DNA from: an uncultured Oscillospiraceae bacterium
GTDB lineage: Bacteria > Bacillota > Clostridia > Oscillospirales > Oscillospiraceae
Assembly (NCBI GenBank): GCA_910588625.1
Contig: CAJUQN010000044.1
Coordinates: 1 to 21,848, forward strand
DNA length: 21,848 bases
Direction of reading: 5' to 3'
Shown here: positions 1 through 15,291 of the stretch, piece by piece
Layout: each line of letters starts with the position of its first letter
Numbering within the stretch: the stretch's first letter is position 1
Notes under the pieces: generated by a model
Databases searched by the model: none
Told to the model about the DNA's origin: nothing
What the model saw: only the letters and a program-made list of their open reading frames with translations
Position numbers and translations under genes: made by a program

Positions 1-744
1 GCCCTCCAGGGCCTTGGCGTAGTCGCCCCGGGAGAAGGCGGACATATCGAAGCTCCGGGGGGACTTTGCGGACCACAGTACCAGAGGGTTGACCGCCTTG
101 CTGTCGTGGCCGGAGATATACATTTCGTTGGGCACAGCCATAACGGACTGGAAGTCCAGGTGCTTCACCCGGTAGATGCCGTCATCCTCCCAGCCGTAGA
201 CGTGGCCGCCGAAACGGACCTCCACAGCCTCGCCCTCGTGGGGGACCAGCCACACGTCGCCCATGCTCAGCCAGTCGTCGGGGAACTCCACTTGCCAGCC
301 GTCCACGATCTTCTGCTTGAAGATACCGAACTCATAGCGAATGGAATAGCCCGTCATAGGCAGATCCAGGCTGGAAGCGGAGTCCATATAGCAGGACGCC
401 AGGCGGCCCAGACCGCCGTTGCCCAGGCCCGCGTCAGGCTCCATCTCGTACAGGTCGTGGATGTCTACGCCGCACTTGGCCAGGGCCTTGGTGAAAATAT
501 CCTCCAGGCCCAGATTATACAGGTTGTTGCGCAAGGAGGTGCCCACCAGGAACTCCATGGACATATAGTAGACCTGCTTGCCCTTATTCTTCTGATAGAA
601 CTCGGCGCTCTTGGTGGCCAGCATATTGTTGACCACGTAACACAAGGCCCGGTAGACCTGCTGAGGAGAGGCGTTGGCCGTGGAACAGCCGTAGCGCACC
701 AGCAGCATATCGTCCAGCTGTTTGATGATTTGTTTCTGATCCAT
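1..744 (-). CDS. glgP: Glycogen phosphorylase, N-terminal part (runs off the window)
   Basis: The minus-strand frame reads from an ATG at 744 to the window edge without a stop, giving the first 248 residues of a protein usually near 800. The family is recognisable from YYMSMEFLVG and EPDAGLGNGGLGRLASC, which lie in the N-terminal domain of glycogen/maltodextrin phosphorylases. The enzyme removes glucose-1-phosphate from the ends of glycogen with phosphate; the pyridoxal-phosphate lysine would lie in the missing C-terminal half. AAGGAG at 757-762 sits 12 bases before the ATG. This is the last visible gene of the glg cluster, but it has its own promoter and a terminator-like hairpin in its leader, so degradation may be controlled separately from synthesis. 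Identity is secure; the substrate preference (glycogen versus maltodextrin) cannot be told from this part. Confidence 0.95.
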   Translation of the reverse strand, partial: MDQKQIIKQLDDMLLVRYGCSTANASPQQVYRALCYVVNNMLATKSAEFYQKNKGKQVYYMSMEFLVGTSLRNNLYNLGLEDIFTKALAKCGVDIHDLYEMEPDAGLGNGGLGRLASCYMDSASSLDLPMTGYSIRYEFGIFKQKIVDGWQVEFPDDWLSMGDVWLVPHEGEAVEVRFGGHVYGWEDDGIYRVKHLDFQSVMAVPNEMYISGHDSKAVNPLVLWSAKSPRSFDMSAFSRGDYAKALEG

Positions 745-792
745 ATGATATTCTAACTCCTTCTTGACCGGCAGAGGGCCGGGGAATTGACC

Positions 793-826
793 AAAAAAAT
801 CACAGCCCGCGAACGCGGGCTGTGAT
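793..826 (-). terminator. Strong intrinsic terminator / putative attenuator in the glgP leader
   Basis: On the minus strand a 12-bp perfect stem with a GTTC tetraloop (arms 799-810 and 815-826) is followed by seven T at 793-799. It can end glgA transcription. It also lies downstream of the glgP promoter at 855-882 and only about 30 bases before the glgP ribosome binding site, with no room for another promoter in between. A short competing stem (CTGTG at 829-833 with CACAG at 820-824, minus-strand reading) uses part of the terminator arm. That fits an attenuator, which is inference. Confidence 0.85.
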
Positions 827-854
827 CTCACAGGACGCGATGATACGCCCTGCT

Positions 855-882
855 ATTATACCATAAAAGCGGGAGTTGTGCA
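855..882 (-). promoter_or_regulatory. Promoter of glgP
   Basis: On the minus strand TATAAT occupies 855-860, preceded by TGG, an extended -10. The best -35 is TGCACA at 877-882 with a 16-base spacer (4 of 6 matches to TTGACA). The expected transcription start is near 848. It lies in the 202-bp glgA-glgP gap, which otherwise holds only the terminator hairpin and the glgP ribosome binding site. Confidence 0.7.
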
Positions 883-946
883 CTACAAATTTTCAAATTT
901 TCCAGTTTTGCTGAAAAAGGCGAAAGCCTGCACAAAAAGTTGAAAA

Positions 947-2389
947 TCAGTCTTTTTTCAACGCGATGGAGTTGTAAATGTCCCAATACTCCTGTACGGA
1001 GCGTTTCCAGGAGCTGTCATAAGCCATGGCGCTCTTTTGCAGGGCGGTCCAGTGCTCCTTGTCCTTGAACAGGGCCGTACCGCGCCGGACGGCGTCCAGC
1101 ATATCGTGGGCGTTGTAGCTCTTGAAGGTAAAGCCGTTGCCTTCGCCGGTCTCGATGTTGTAGGCGGGCACCGTATCGAACAATCCGCCGGTCTCCCGGA
1201 CGATGGGAATCGTGCCGTAGCGCATGGCGATGAGCTGAGTCAGGCCGCAGGGCTCCTGTTTGGAGGGCATGAGCACCAGATCCGCGCCGGCATACGCCTG
1301 ATGAGCCAGGGTATTGTCAAATATGATGTTGGCGGACATTTTGGCGGGGAAATTGGCGGCGTAGGAGCGGAACATATCCTCATATTGCCGCTCACCGGTG
1401 CCGATGATGACCAGCTGGAGGTCGTCCCACATCAAATCGTCCATGACGGCCTGGACCAGGTCCACACCCTTGTGGCCCACCAGACGGGTGATCATGATGA
1501 CCATGGGCGCGTCCTCCCGTGCGGCTAGGCCAAGGCGCTCCTGAAGGAACTTCTTATTCTCCGCCTTCTTCTCCAGGCTGTCAGCGTTGAAGTTGGCGTA
1601 GATGAGGGGGTCGCCCGCAGGATTAAACACCTCAGTGTCAATGCCGTTGACCACGCCGCTGAGCTTATAGGCGTGCTGGCGCAGCACGTCATGCAGCCCA
1701 TGGGCGTAGTAGGGGTCCTGGATCTCAAAGGCGTAGGTCTTGGACACAGTGGACACCCGGTCAGCGGTGTGGATGGCGGCCTTCATCAGGTTGCAGCAGT
1801 TGTCGAAGCGCATAGTAGGTTTCCAGTCGTCGGGCAGGCCTAACACCTCGTCCACGAATTGCTCAGGGAAGCGGCCCTGATACTCCATGTTGTGGATGGT
1901 GTACACGGTTTTGATGGGCTGATAGCTCTCCAGACCCATGTAAAAGGCCCGCAGAAACACCGGCGCCAAGGCGGTCTGCCAGTCGTTGGCGTGAATGATG
2001 TCGGGATACCAGCCCAGGTGCGCCAGAGACTCCAGGATGGCCTTGGAGTAAAAGGCGAAGCGCTCACCGTCGTCATAATGACCATAGCAGCCGTCGCGGT
2101 AGAAGTAGTACTCGTTGTCGATAAAATAGTATTGGAGCTTTTTCTTTTTGCTCACGGCACGGAACAGGCCGCAGTACACGTTGCGCCAGGCCAGGGGGAC
2201 GGTGAAGTTGGTAATATACTCAATCTCAAACTCCGGGTTATCCTTGATGGCCTTGTAGTAGGGCAGAAATACGCATACTTCCGTGTTAGGGGACTCGGCC
2301 AGCGCCTTGGGGAGGGCAGCGGCTACGTCGCCTAGACCGCCCGTCTTGATATAAGGCGCGGCCTCGCTGGTAGCTAGCAGGATCTTCAT
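947..2389 (-). CDS. glgA: Glycogen synthase (ADP-glucose type)
   Basis: This is a GT5-family glycogen synthase of 480 residues, the usual length. It transfers glucose from ADP-glucose to the non-reducing end of an alpha-1,4-glucan in the cytoplasm. The N-terminus MKILLATSEAAPYIKTGGLG carries the KTGGLGD ADP-glucose-binding motif (residues 15-21). HANDWQTAL in the first Rossmann domain and EPCGLTQLIAMRYG near the C-terminus are also family signatures. The ATG at 2389 is chosen over an in-frame upstream ATG at 2467 because family members start with MKILL. It also has AAGGGAG just upstream and overlaps the glgD stop by 4 bp (ATGA), which suggests translational coupling. A terminator follows at 793-826. 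Confidence 0.97.
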   Translation of the reverse strand: MKILLATSEAAPYIKTGGLGDVAAALPKALAESPNTEVCVFLPYYKAIKDNPEFEIEYITNFTVPLAWRNVYCGLFRAVSKKKKLQYYFIDNEYYFYRDGCYGHYDDGERFAFYSKAILESLAHLGWYPDIIHANDWQTALAPVFLRAFYMGLESYQPIKTVYTIHNMEYQGRFPEQFVDEVLGLPDDWKPTMRFDNCCNLMKAAIHTADRVSTVSKTYAFEIQDPYYAHGLHDVLRQHAYKLSGVVNGIDTEVFNPAGDPLIYANFNADSLEKKAENKKFLQERLGLAAREDAPMVIMITRLVGHKGVDLVQAVMDDLMWDDLQLVIIGTGERQYEDMFRSYAANFPAKMSANIIFDNTLAHQAYAGADLVLMPSKQEPCGLTQLIAMRYGTIPIVRETGGLFDTVPAYNIETGEGNGFTFKSYNAHDMLDAVRRGTALFKDKEHWTALQKSAMAYDSSWKRSVQEYWDIYNSIALKKD

Positions 2390-3510
2390 ACAGTAACTCC
2401 CTTGCGGATCACGACAGGATTGGAAGCCAGGCCCTTTAGCTGGGCGCCCTCGCTGATGCTGACCCACTTGTCAACGATGACGTTCTCCAGGCAGGCGCCC
2501 TCGCCTACTACGCTGCCCTGCATGATGACGCAGTTCTTCACCTTGGCGCCCTTGCAGATCTTCACGCCGCGGGAGAGCACGCAGTTCTCCACGCTGCCGT
2601 CCACAAAACAGCCGTCGGCGATGACGGCACGGTCTACCTGGGCCTCCAGGCCGTAGTAAGCGGGGACCTCGTCGGTGACGCGGGTGTGGATGGGACGGTC
2701 GCCCCGGAACAGGGCGTCAGCCACGTCATCCTCCAGAATGGCCAGACTGCTCTGGAAGTATTCATTCACGTCCCGGATGCGCAGTACCTTGGAGTCCACC
2801 TCATAGAGGTTGATGGAAAGACGGCCACGATTGAACTCATGCTGTACGAAGTCCCGCAGGAAGTCGTAGATGCCCCGGGAGGTGTAGTCCCGGATGACGT
2901 TGATGAGGAATTCCCGGGAGATGATCATGTTGCCCATGCTGGCGTACTCGCCGGCCTTGACGGGGCAGTCCAGGGCGTATGAGGTGACCCGGTGGCCGTT
3001 GTCCGCGTTCATAACGGAGGCGCAGTTGATGGAGGAGGCTTCGGTCTCCTTCGTGGCCAGCATGGTGATGTCGCAGCCGCTGGCGATGTGATCTTCCAGA
3101 GCGGCGCGGTAGTCGATATTGCACACCACGTAGGCGTCGACCAGCAGGACATAGGGGGCGGTGGAGATGGTCTCCAGGTAGTCCAGGGCGTTGCGCAGCT
3201 CATCCAGCTTACCGCGGCTGGCGCCGGTGTGAGCGTTCTCGGTGGTAAAGGGAGGCAGCAGCTGGAGTCCGCCTTTCTTCCGGTTCAGATCCCACTCCTG
3301 GGTGTTGCTCAGATGGTCCATCAGGGAGTGGTAGTGCTGCTTGACCAGCACGCCCACGTTGAGGATGCCGGAGTTGACCATATTGGACAGGGCAAAGTCA
3401 ACCAGGCGATAGCGCCCGCCAAAGGGGATAGCGCCCATGTTGCGGTCCTGCGTGAAGGAGTTCAGCGCGTCAGAGTACATCTCGGAAAAAATAATACCAG
3501 TCATTTTCAT
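2386..3510 (-). CDS. glgD: GlgD, regulatory-type subunit of glucose-1-phosphate adenylyltransferase
   Basis: The product has 374 residues and is homologous to GlgC through the nucleotidyltransferase fold and the C-terminal left-handed beta-helix. At the position where GlgC has AGGQGSR it reads FSEMYSDAL, so the catalytic nucleotide-binding loop is absent. GAIPFGGRYRLVDFALSN is kept. In Firmicutes, GlgD is known to pair with GlgC and stimulate it while being inactive alone. The ATG at 3510 follows AAGGGGGTG, which overlaps the glgC stop; the gap to glgC is 13 bases. An in-frame ATG at 3666 lies inside glgC and gives a non-homologous N-terminus, so it was rejected. Its stop overlaps the glgA start. 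Confidence 0.95.
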   Translation of the reverse strand: MKMTGIIFSEMYSDALNSFTQDRNMGAIPFGGRYRLVDFALSNMVNSGILNVGVLVKQHYHSLMDHLSNTQEWDLNRKKGGLQLLPPFTTENAHTGASRGKLDELRNALDYLETISTAPYVLLVDAYVVCNIDYRAALEDHIASGCDITMLATKETEASSINCASVMNADNGHRVTSYALDCPVKAGEYASMGNMIISREFLINVIRDYTSRGIYDFLRDFVQHEFNRGRLSINLYEVDSKVLRIRDVNEYFQSSLAILEDDVADALFRGDRPIHTRVTDEVPAYYGLEAQVDRAVIADGCFVDGSVENCVLSRGVKICKGAKVKNCVIMQGSVVGEGACLENVIVDKWVSISEGAQLKGLASNPVVIRKGVTV

Positions 3511-3523
3511 GGTGGGCACCCCC

Positions 3524-4714
3524 TTAAACAATTTCCTTGGGCTTGACGACGGAACCGGCGGCGATGGTCCTCTGATGGCCCACCACAGCGATGCCCCAGT
3601 CGCTTTCCAGGGCGTTCTCGGGGCGCTCGCCGATCTTGGCGCCCTCCTCGATGACGCAGTGCTCACCCACGATGCAGTAGCTCAGATTGGCGCCCTTGCG
3701 CACAATGGTGTTGGGCATGACCACTGCCCCGGTGACCACAGCGCCCTCCTCGATCTGGCAGCCGGTATACAGCACGGAGTGCTCCACGTTGCCCCGGATG
3801 GTGCAGCCCTCGGCCACGAAGGAGTTGGTGACCTTGGCGCCGCCGCCGATGCGGGTGGCGGGCTGGGAGTAGTTCCGGGCGTAGATGCGGAAGTTGGGGT
3901 CACGCATATTGATGGGGTCGCTGGGGTCTAGCAGGTCCATGTTTGCGTCCCAGAGGGAGTCCAGGGTGCCCACGTCCTTCCAGTAGCCCTCGAAGGAATA
4001 GGCGTACATGGGGCGCTTGTCCTTCAGGAAGTTGGGGATGATGTTCTTGCCGAAGTCGTTCTCGGAATTGGGGTCCGCCTCGTCGGCGATCAGGTACTCG
4101 CGCAGGGTGGCCCAGGTGAAGATGTAAATACCCATAGAGGCCAGGTTGCTCTTGGGCTGCTTGGGCTTCTCCTCGAAGTCGGTGATGGCGCCGTTCTCGT
4201 CGGTGCTCATGATGCCCATACGGGTGGCCTCCTGCATGGTGACAGGCATGACGGCGATGGTGCACTCGGCTCCCTTTTCCTTGTGGAATTGGAGCATCTT
4301 GTTGTAGTCCATCTTATAGATGTGGTCACCGCCCAGAACGGCCACGTACTCGGGGTTGTAGCGGTCCACGAAAGCGATGTTCTGGTAGATGGCGTTAGCG
4401 GTGCCCTTGTACCAGGAGTCGGACTTGGTGCCAGTGTAGGGGGGCAGGACGTGGGCGCCGCCCCAGTTGCGGTTTAGGTCCCAGGGCTGGCCGTTGCCGA
4501 TATAGTCGTTGAGCTCCAAGGGCTGGTACTGGGTCAGCACGCCCACGGTGTCGATGCCGGAGTTGATGCAGTTAGACAGCGGAAAATCAATAATGCGGTA
4601 CTTGCCGCCGAAGGGCACCGCAGGCTTTGCGGTGTCCTTGGTCAGCACATACAGGCGGCTGCCCTGGCCACCGGCCAGGAGCATAGCGATACACTCTTTT
4701 TTACGCTGGAACAA
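3524..4714 (-). CDS. glgC: Glucose-1-phosphate adenylyltransferase, catalytic subunit
   Basis: The enzyme makes ADP-glucose from ATP and glucose-1-phosphate, the committed step of bacterial glycogen synthesis. The 396-residue product has AGGQGSR at residues 14-20, KPAVPFGGKYRIIDFPLSN at about 30-48, and a C-terminal hexapeptide-repeat beta-helix. The start codon is TTG at 4714-4712, preceded by GGGGGAG and a 6-base spacer. The residues that follow (FQRKKECIAMLLAGG) match the family start, whereas the first in-frame ATG (residue 11) would cut into the first beta-strand. It sits 19 bases after glgB and 13 bases before glgD in the same operon, consistent with a GlgC-GlgD heteromer. Confidence 0.96.
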   Translation of the reverse strand: MFQRKKECIAMLLAGGQGSRLYVLTKDTAKPAVPFGGKYRIIDFPLSNCINSGIDTVGVLTQYQPLELNDYIGNGQPWDLNRNWGGAHVLPPYTGTKSDSWYKGTANAIYQNIAFVDRYNPEYVAVLGGDHIYKMDYNKMLQFHKEKGAECTIAVMPVTMQEATRMGIMSTDENGAITDFEEKPKQPKSNLASMGIYIFTWATLREYLIADEADPNSENDFGKNIIPNFLKDKRPMYAYSFEGYWKDVGTLDSLWDANMDLLDPSDPINMRDPNFRIYARNYSQPATRIGGGAKVTNSFVAEGCTIRGNVEHSVLYTGCQIEEGAVVTGAVVMPNTIVRKGANLSYCIVGEHCVIEEGAKIGERPENALESDWGIAVVGHQRTIAAGSVVKPKEIV

Positions 4715-4733
4715 GTTGAACTCCCCCTAAAAA

Positions 4734-6971
4734 TTAGTTTTTAGTATCAGCTTTTTTTGCGCGGGGCTTACGGGCGGCCTTGGGCTTCTCCTCCGTATCC
4801 GCCTTTTTGGCCCGGGGTTTCCGGGTGGTTTTGGGTTTGACTACCTCCGCCGCTTCTGCCCTCTCGGAGGTTTTCTCCGCCTTGGGCTTGCGGCCCGGCT
4901 TCTTCTTGGGCGCGGGCTCCACTACGGTAGCGTCCGCCGTCTCGGCGGCCTTTTTGCGGCCTCGCTTGGGCTTGACGGCCTCCTCCACAGCCTCGACGGC
5001 TTTTTCCACCTTGGTCTTCACGGATTTTGCCGCCCTCTTAGTCTTGGGAGCCTCCTCGCCGGTCTCATCCTTAGCGCCGCGGGCAGTGGCTTTGCGCTCA
5101 TAGAACACGGTGGACATGGGCGGTAGGGTGAGAGACACGGAATATTTTAAACCGTGCTGTTCCTCTTTCTTGGCCTTAACAGGAACCAGCTCGGCGCCGG
5201 TGCCGCCATACTTGACGTCATCGCTGGACAGCACAGGAACGTAGGTCCCGGCTTTGGGTACGCCGATCTTGTAACCGGAGCGCTCCACGGGGCAGAAGTT
5301 GCACACCACGATGACTTCCTTCTCCTTGTCGTCGATGCGTCGGAAGGCGATGACGCTCTGCTGCCAGTCGTCGCAGGAGATCCACTGGAAGCCCTCCCAG
5401 TCGGTGTCGTTGCGCCACAGAGCGGGGTGGTCCAGATAGTAGTGATTCAGGTCCCGGACGTAGGATTGCATCTGGTGGTGCTTGTCGTAGTCCAGCAGCA
5501 TCCAGTCCAGCTGCTTCTTCTCGTCCCATTCGATGAACTGTGCAAACTCGCCGCCCATGAACAGCAGCTTCTTGCCGGGATGGGTCATCATATAACCATA
5601 GAAGGCCCGCAAACTCTGGAACTTCTCGCCATACTCGCCAGGCATCTTGTTTACCAGAGAGCACTTGCCGTGGACCACCTCGTCGTGGGACAGGGGGAGC
5701 ACAAAGTTCTCGGAGAAGGCGTAGGTCAGGGAGAAGGTGATGTTGTTGTGCTTGCCGCTGCGGAACAGGGGGTCGGTAGACATATAGTCCACCATGTCGT
5801 GCATCCAGCCCATGTTCCACTTGAAATTGAAGCCCAGGCCGCCGTCGTACCCCGGCTTGGTGACCATGGGGAAGGCGGTGGACTCCTCGGCGCACATGAT
5901 GACGGAGGGGTCGAAGGTGAGGGCGGCGGCGTTCATGTCCCGAAGGAACTGCACCGCCTCCAGATTAATGTTGCCACCGTCCTTGTTGGGCCGCCATTCG
6001 CCGCCCCGACGACCGTAATCCAGGTACAGCATGGAGGCCACTGCGTCCACACGGATGCCGTCCACATGGAATTTGTCCAGCCAGTAGACCACGTTGGAGA
6101 TCAGGAAGGAGCGCACCTCATAGCGGCCGTAATCAAAAATACGGGTGCCCCAGTCCGGGTGCTCCCGGCGGAGAGGGTCGGCGGGCTCGTAGCAGAAGCC
6201 GCCGTCAAACTCGAACAGGCCGCACTCGTCTCTGGGGAAGTGAGCGCCCACCCAGTCGATGATGACGCCGATGTTGGCCTCATGGCACATATCCACGAAC
6301 TTCATAAAGTCGTGGGGGGTGCCGTAGCGGGAGGTGGGGGCATAGTATCCGGTGACCTGATAGCCCCAGGAGGGGTCATAGGGGAACTCGCTGACGGGCA
6401 GCAGCTCCACGTGGGTATAGCCCATGTCCTTCAGGTAGGGAATTAGCTGCTGGGCGCACTCCACATAGGACAGGAAGTTCCCATCCTCATGCCGCCGCCA
6501 GGAGCCAAGGTGCATCTCATAGATGTTCACCGGGCTGCGCAGCACGTCCTTTTTGGCGCGGGCCCTGCGGTAAGCGGCGTCGGTCCACTTAAAGCCGTCC
6601 AGGTTGTACACCTTGCTGGCGTTGTCCGGCCGGGTGGCGGAATGAGTGCCGTAGGGGTCGGAACGGAACACAAAGGCGCCGTCGGGCCGCTCGATATAAT
6701 ACTTGTACTCGTCGTAGGTCTGCGCGTCGGGGATAAACCGCTCCCAGATGGCGGGGGCGATGCGCTCCATGGGCGGGGAGGTCTTGTCCCAGTTGTTGAA
6801 CCGGCCCAGCACCCGCACACTCTGAGCGTGAGGGGCCCACACCCGGAAGACATAGCCCTCCTGGCCATCCACGGTGGCAGGGTGGCAGCCCAGGAACTGG
6901 TAGGCGTCCGAGCTGATTCCGTCACTGAACCGCTGGATGGCCTCACTGAGTTTGTCTGCTTTTTTTATCAT
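4734..6971 (-). CDS. glgB: 1,4-alpha-glucan branching enzyme with a long basic C-terminal tail
   Basis: GlgB cuts alpha-1,4 chains and rejoins them as alpha-1,6 branches. The 745-residue protein has a CBM48-like N-terminal domain (about 35-115), a GH13 catalytic barrel (about 165-490) and a C-terminal beta domain (about 525-625). The predicted nucleophile is D309 in GIRVDAVASMLYLDY, the acid/base E362 in AEEST, and the stabilising D430 in LSHDEVVHGK. The remaining residues, 627-745, are rich in Lys, Ala, Pro and Arg and are not part of the normal family length of about 630. They resemble histone-H1-like or AT-hook tails (see separate entry). The ATG follows GGAGGG with a 6-base spacer. It is the first gene of the glg operon, after the promoter at 7058-7086. 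Confidence 0.95.
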   Translation of the reverse strand: MIKKADKLSEAIQRFSDGISSDAYQFLGCHPATVDGQEGYVFRVWAPHAQSVRVLGRFNNWDKTSPPMERIAPAIWERFIPDAQTYDEYKYYIERPDGAFVFRSDPYGTHSATRPDNASKVYNLDGFKWTDAAYRRARAKKDVLRSPVNIYEMHLGSWRRHEDGNFLSYVECAQQLIPYLKDMGYTHVELLPVSEFPYDPSWGYQVTGYYAPTSRYGTPHDFMKFVDMCHEANIGVIIDWVGAHFPRDECGLFEFDGGFCYEPADPLRREHPDWGTRIFDYGRYEVRSFLISNVVYWLDKFHVDGIRVDAVASMLYLDYGRRGGEWRPNKDGGNINLEAVQFLRDMNAAALTFDPSVIMCAEESTAFPMVTKPGYDGGLGFNFKWNMGWMHDMVDYMSTDPLFRSGKHNNITFSLTYAFSENFVLPLSHDEVVHGKCSLVNKMPGEYGEKFQSLRAFYGYMMTHPGKKLLFMGGEFAQFIEWDEKKQLDWMLLDYDKHHQMQSYVRDLNHYYLDHPALWRNDTDWEGFQWISCDDWQQSVIAFRRIDDKEKEVIVVCNFCPVERSGYKIGVPKAGTYVPVLSSDDVKYGGTGAELVPVKAKKEEQHGLKYSVSLTLPPMSTVFYERKATARGAKDETGEEAPKTKRAAKSVKTKVEKAVEAVEEAVKPKRGRKKAAETADATVVEPAPKKKPGRKPKAEKTSERAEAAEVVKPKTTRKPRAKKADTEEKPKAARKPRAKKADTKN
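4737..5093 (-). other. Repetitive basic tail of GlgB (AT-hook-like / H1-like)
   Basis: Codons 627-745 of glgB encode a low-complexity tail. The decapeptide RKPRAKKADT occurs twice, at residues 717-726 and 734-743, with a 17-residue period. Related basic clusters are KPKRGRKK (667-674) and KKPGRKPK (690-697). A heptad-like acidic/Ala stretch (about 652-666) lies before them. There is no stop or frameshift between the enzyme and the tail, and the ribosome binding site and TTG start of glgC follow within 19 bases of its stop. Such tails bind nucleic acid or polyanions in other proteins; a role here is unknown. Confidence 0.85.
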
Positions 6972-6989
6972 AAAGTGCCCTCCAAACCT

Positions 6990-7047
6990 CCGCCGCGCCC
7001 GGCGGAAAATTTTGAGAATTTGATGTTTACGCGCCCCAGACGCGTAA
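6990..7047 (-). promoter_or_regulatory. Two stem-loops in the glgB leader RNA
   Basis: The first stem-loop (arms 7027-7033 and 7041-7047, 7 bp, 7-base loop) lies at the predicted 5' end of the glg transcript. The second (arms 6990-6995 and 7000-7005, 6 bp of G-C, 4-base loop) ends against an upstream GGAGG. The ribosome binding site used by glgB (6978-6983) stays outside the stem. No T-run follows either stem, so they are not terminators. They may protect the 5' end or tune translation, which is inference. Confidence 0.45.
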
Positions 7048-7057
7048 TATTGCTATT

Positions 7058-7086
7058 ATTATAACCCTGTATAGCAGCAAAGTCAA
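7058..7086 (-). promoter_or_regulatory. Main promoter of the glgBCDA operon
   Basis: On the minus strand TTGACT at 7081-7086 and TATAAT at 7058-7063 are separated by exactly 17 bases: 5 of 6 and 6 of 6 matches to the sigma-A consensus. The predicted start is near 7051, giving a leader of about 80 bases before the glgB ATG. No obvious palindromic operator overlaps it. Confidence 0.9.
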
Positions 7087-7310
7087 GGTGCACAAAAAAG
7101 AAATGAAAAAACAGATTGTTTATGTCGCTTTCTGAGAAATCATTGGAAAGTGCTTGGAGAACAGGGGAAATTTGGAGAATTGAGGTACGAATGCTCCAAA
7201 GCGAAAAGCAAACAGCGGCCGCTACAAATTGTGTCCAGGATTTGGATATTACAAGATGTAGCACCGTGCTCTTTTTTAGGACAGAGATGGAAGAAAACCG
7301 ATACATCATT
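7087..7310. other. Spacer between the rpoC terminator and the glg promoter
   Basis: These roughly 220 bases are richer in A and T than the flanks. Both strands contain only short open frames without convincing ribosome binding sites. No RNA gene, operator or insertion element was recognised. Confidence 0.5.
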
Positions 7311-7349
7311 AAAAAGCCGCCGCAGGGTTTTATCCCCGCGGCGGTTTTT
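7311..7349 (-). terminator. Bidirectional terminator after rpoC
   Basis: A 7-bp G-C stem (7317-7323 with 7338-7344), extended by three more pairs after one mismatch, is flanked by AAAAA at 7311-7315 and TTTTT at 7345-7349. It therefore has a T-run on both strands. On the minus strand it lies about 30 bases beyond the rpoC stop and insulates rpoBC from the glg operon. Confidence 0.9.
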
Positions 7350-7380
7350 GTGCAATTATGACGAGAGGGACCGGACGACC

Positions 7381-11262
<3,882 letters not shown>

Positions 11263-11279
11263 GTGTTCACCCTCCCTTC

Positions 11280-15035
<3,756 letters not shown>

Positions 15036-15197
15036 ATGCTTGATCACGCTCCACTTCGTAGATAGTTCCGGGCTGGGGATTGGCACGCCCGGGGCAGTTG
15101 TCAGGTTCTTGAAATTTTCTCTTGCGTTCTTTGTGCAAATCTGCTATACTCATAGTACCGGGTGGGAAGGGATTTTATGTCCACCTGTGTATAAAAG
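15036..15197 (-). other. Long 5' leader of rpoB with a stem-loop
   Basis: The rpoB promoter predicts a leader of about 160 bases. It contains a 6-bp stem, CCGGGC at 15087-15092 with GCCCGG at 15068-15073, and a 13-base loop close to the ribosome binding site. No T-run follows, so it is not a terminator. No known riboswitch was recognised. A plus-strand promoter lies within this leader. Confidence 0.5.
15122..15150 (+). promoter_or_regulatory. Plus-strand promoter facing the rpoB promoter
   Basis: TTGCGT at 15122-15127 and TATACT at 15145-15150 are separated by 17 bases; the -10 matches 5 of 6 and the -35 only its TTG. The start would be near 15157, so the transcript would run towards the small genes at 15292 and 15637 and overlap the first 40 bases of the rpoB leader in antisense. 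The -35 is weak, so confidence is moderate. Confidence 0.5.
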
Positions 15198-15203
15198 CAA
15201 TTT

Positions 15204-15232
15204 ATGATACCATAATTGCCGTCCCGCGTCAA
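15204..15232 (-). promoter_or_regulatory. Promoter of rpoBC
   Basis: On the minus strand TTGACG at 15227-15232 and TATCAT at 15204-15209 are 17 bases apart. TGG immediately before the -10 makes it an extended -10. The predicted start is near 15197. This shows that rpoBC has its own promoter instead of relying on upstream ribosomal protein genes. Confidence 0.85.
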
Positions 15233-15291
15233 GAGAAATTTTGGCGGCAGGGCGCTTTTTTGTATCAACTTCCGTTTTCAGGACAGGGCGG

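Noticed and set aside
106..756. Plus-strand open frame over the glgP region
   Set aside because: The minus strand here encodes clear glycogen phosphorylase motifs; the plus frame is its mirror and has no homology that I recognise.
6978..7005. Sequestration of the glgB ribosome binding site by the G-C stem in the leader
   Set aside because: The stem covers only an upstream GGAGG-like sequence; the well-spaced site at 6978-6983 stays free.
7260..7277. Small hairpin followed by T-run on the plus strand
   Set aside because: The stem AGCA/TGCT is only four to five pairs with a three-base loop, and no plus-strand gene or promoter lies upstream, so it is probably chance.
15241..15291. Earlier TTG start for the small membrane protein
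   Set aside because: No ribosome binding site precedes it and the added residues are not membrane-like; the ATG at 15292 is more plausible.
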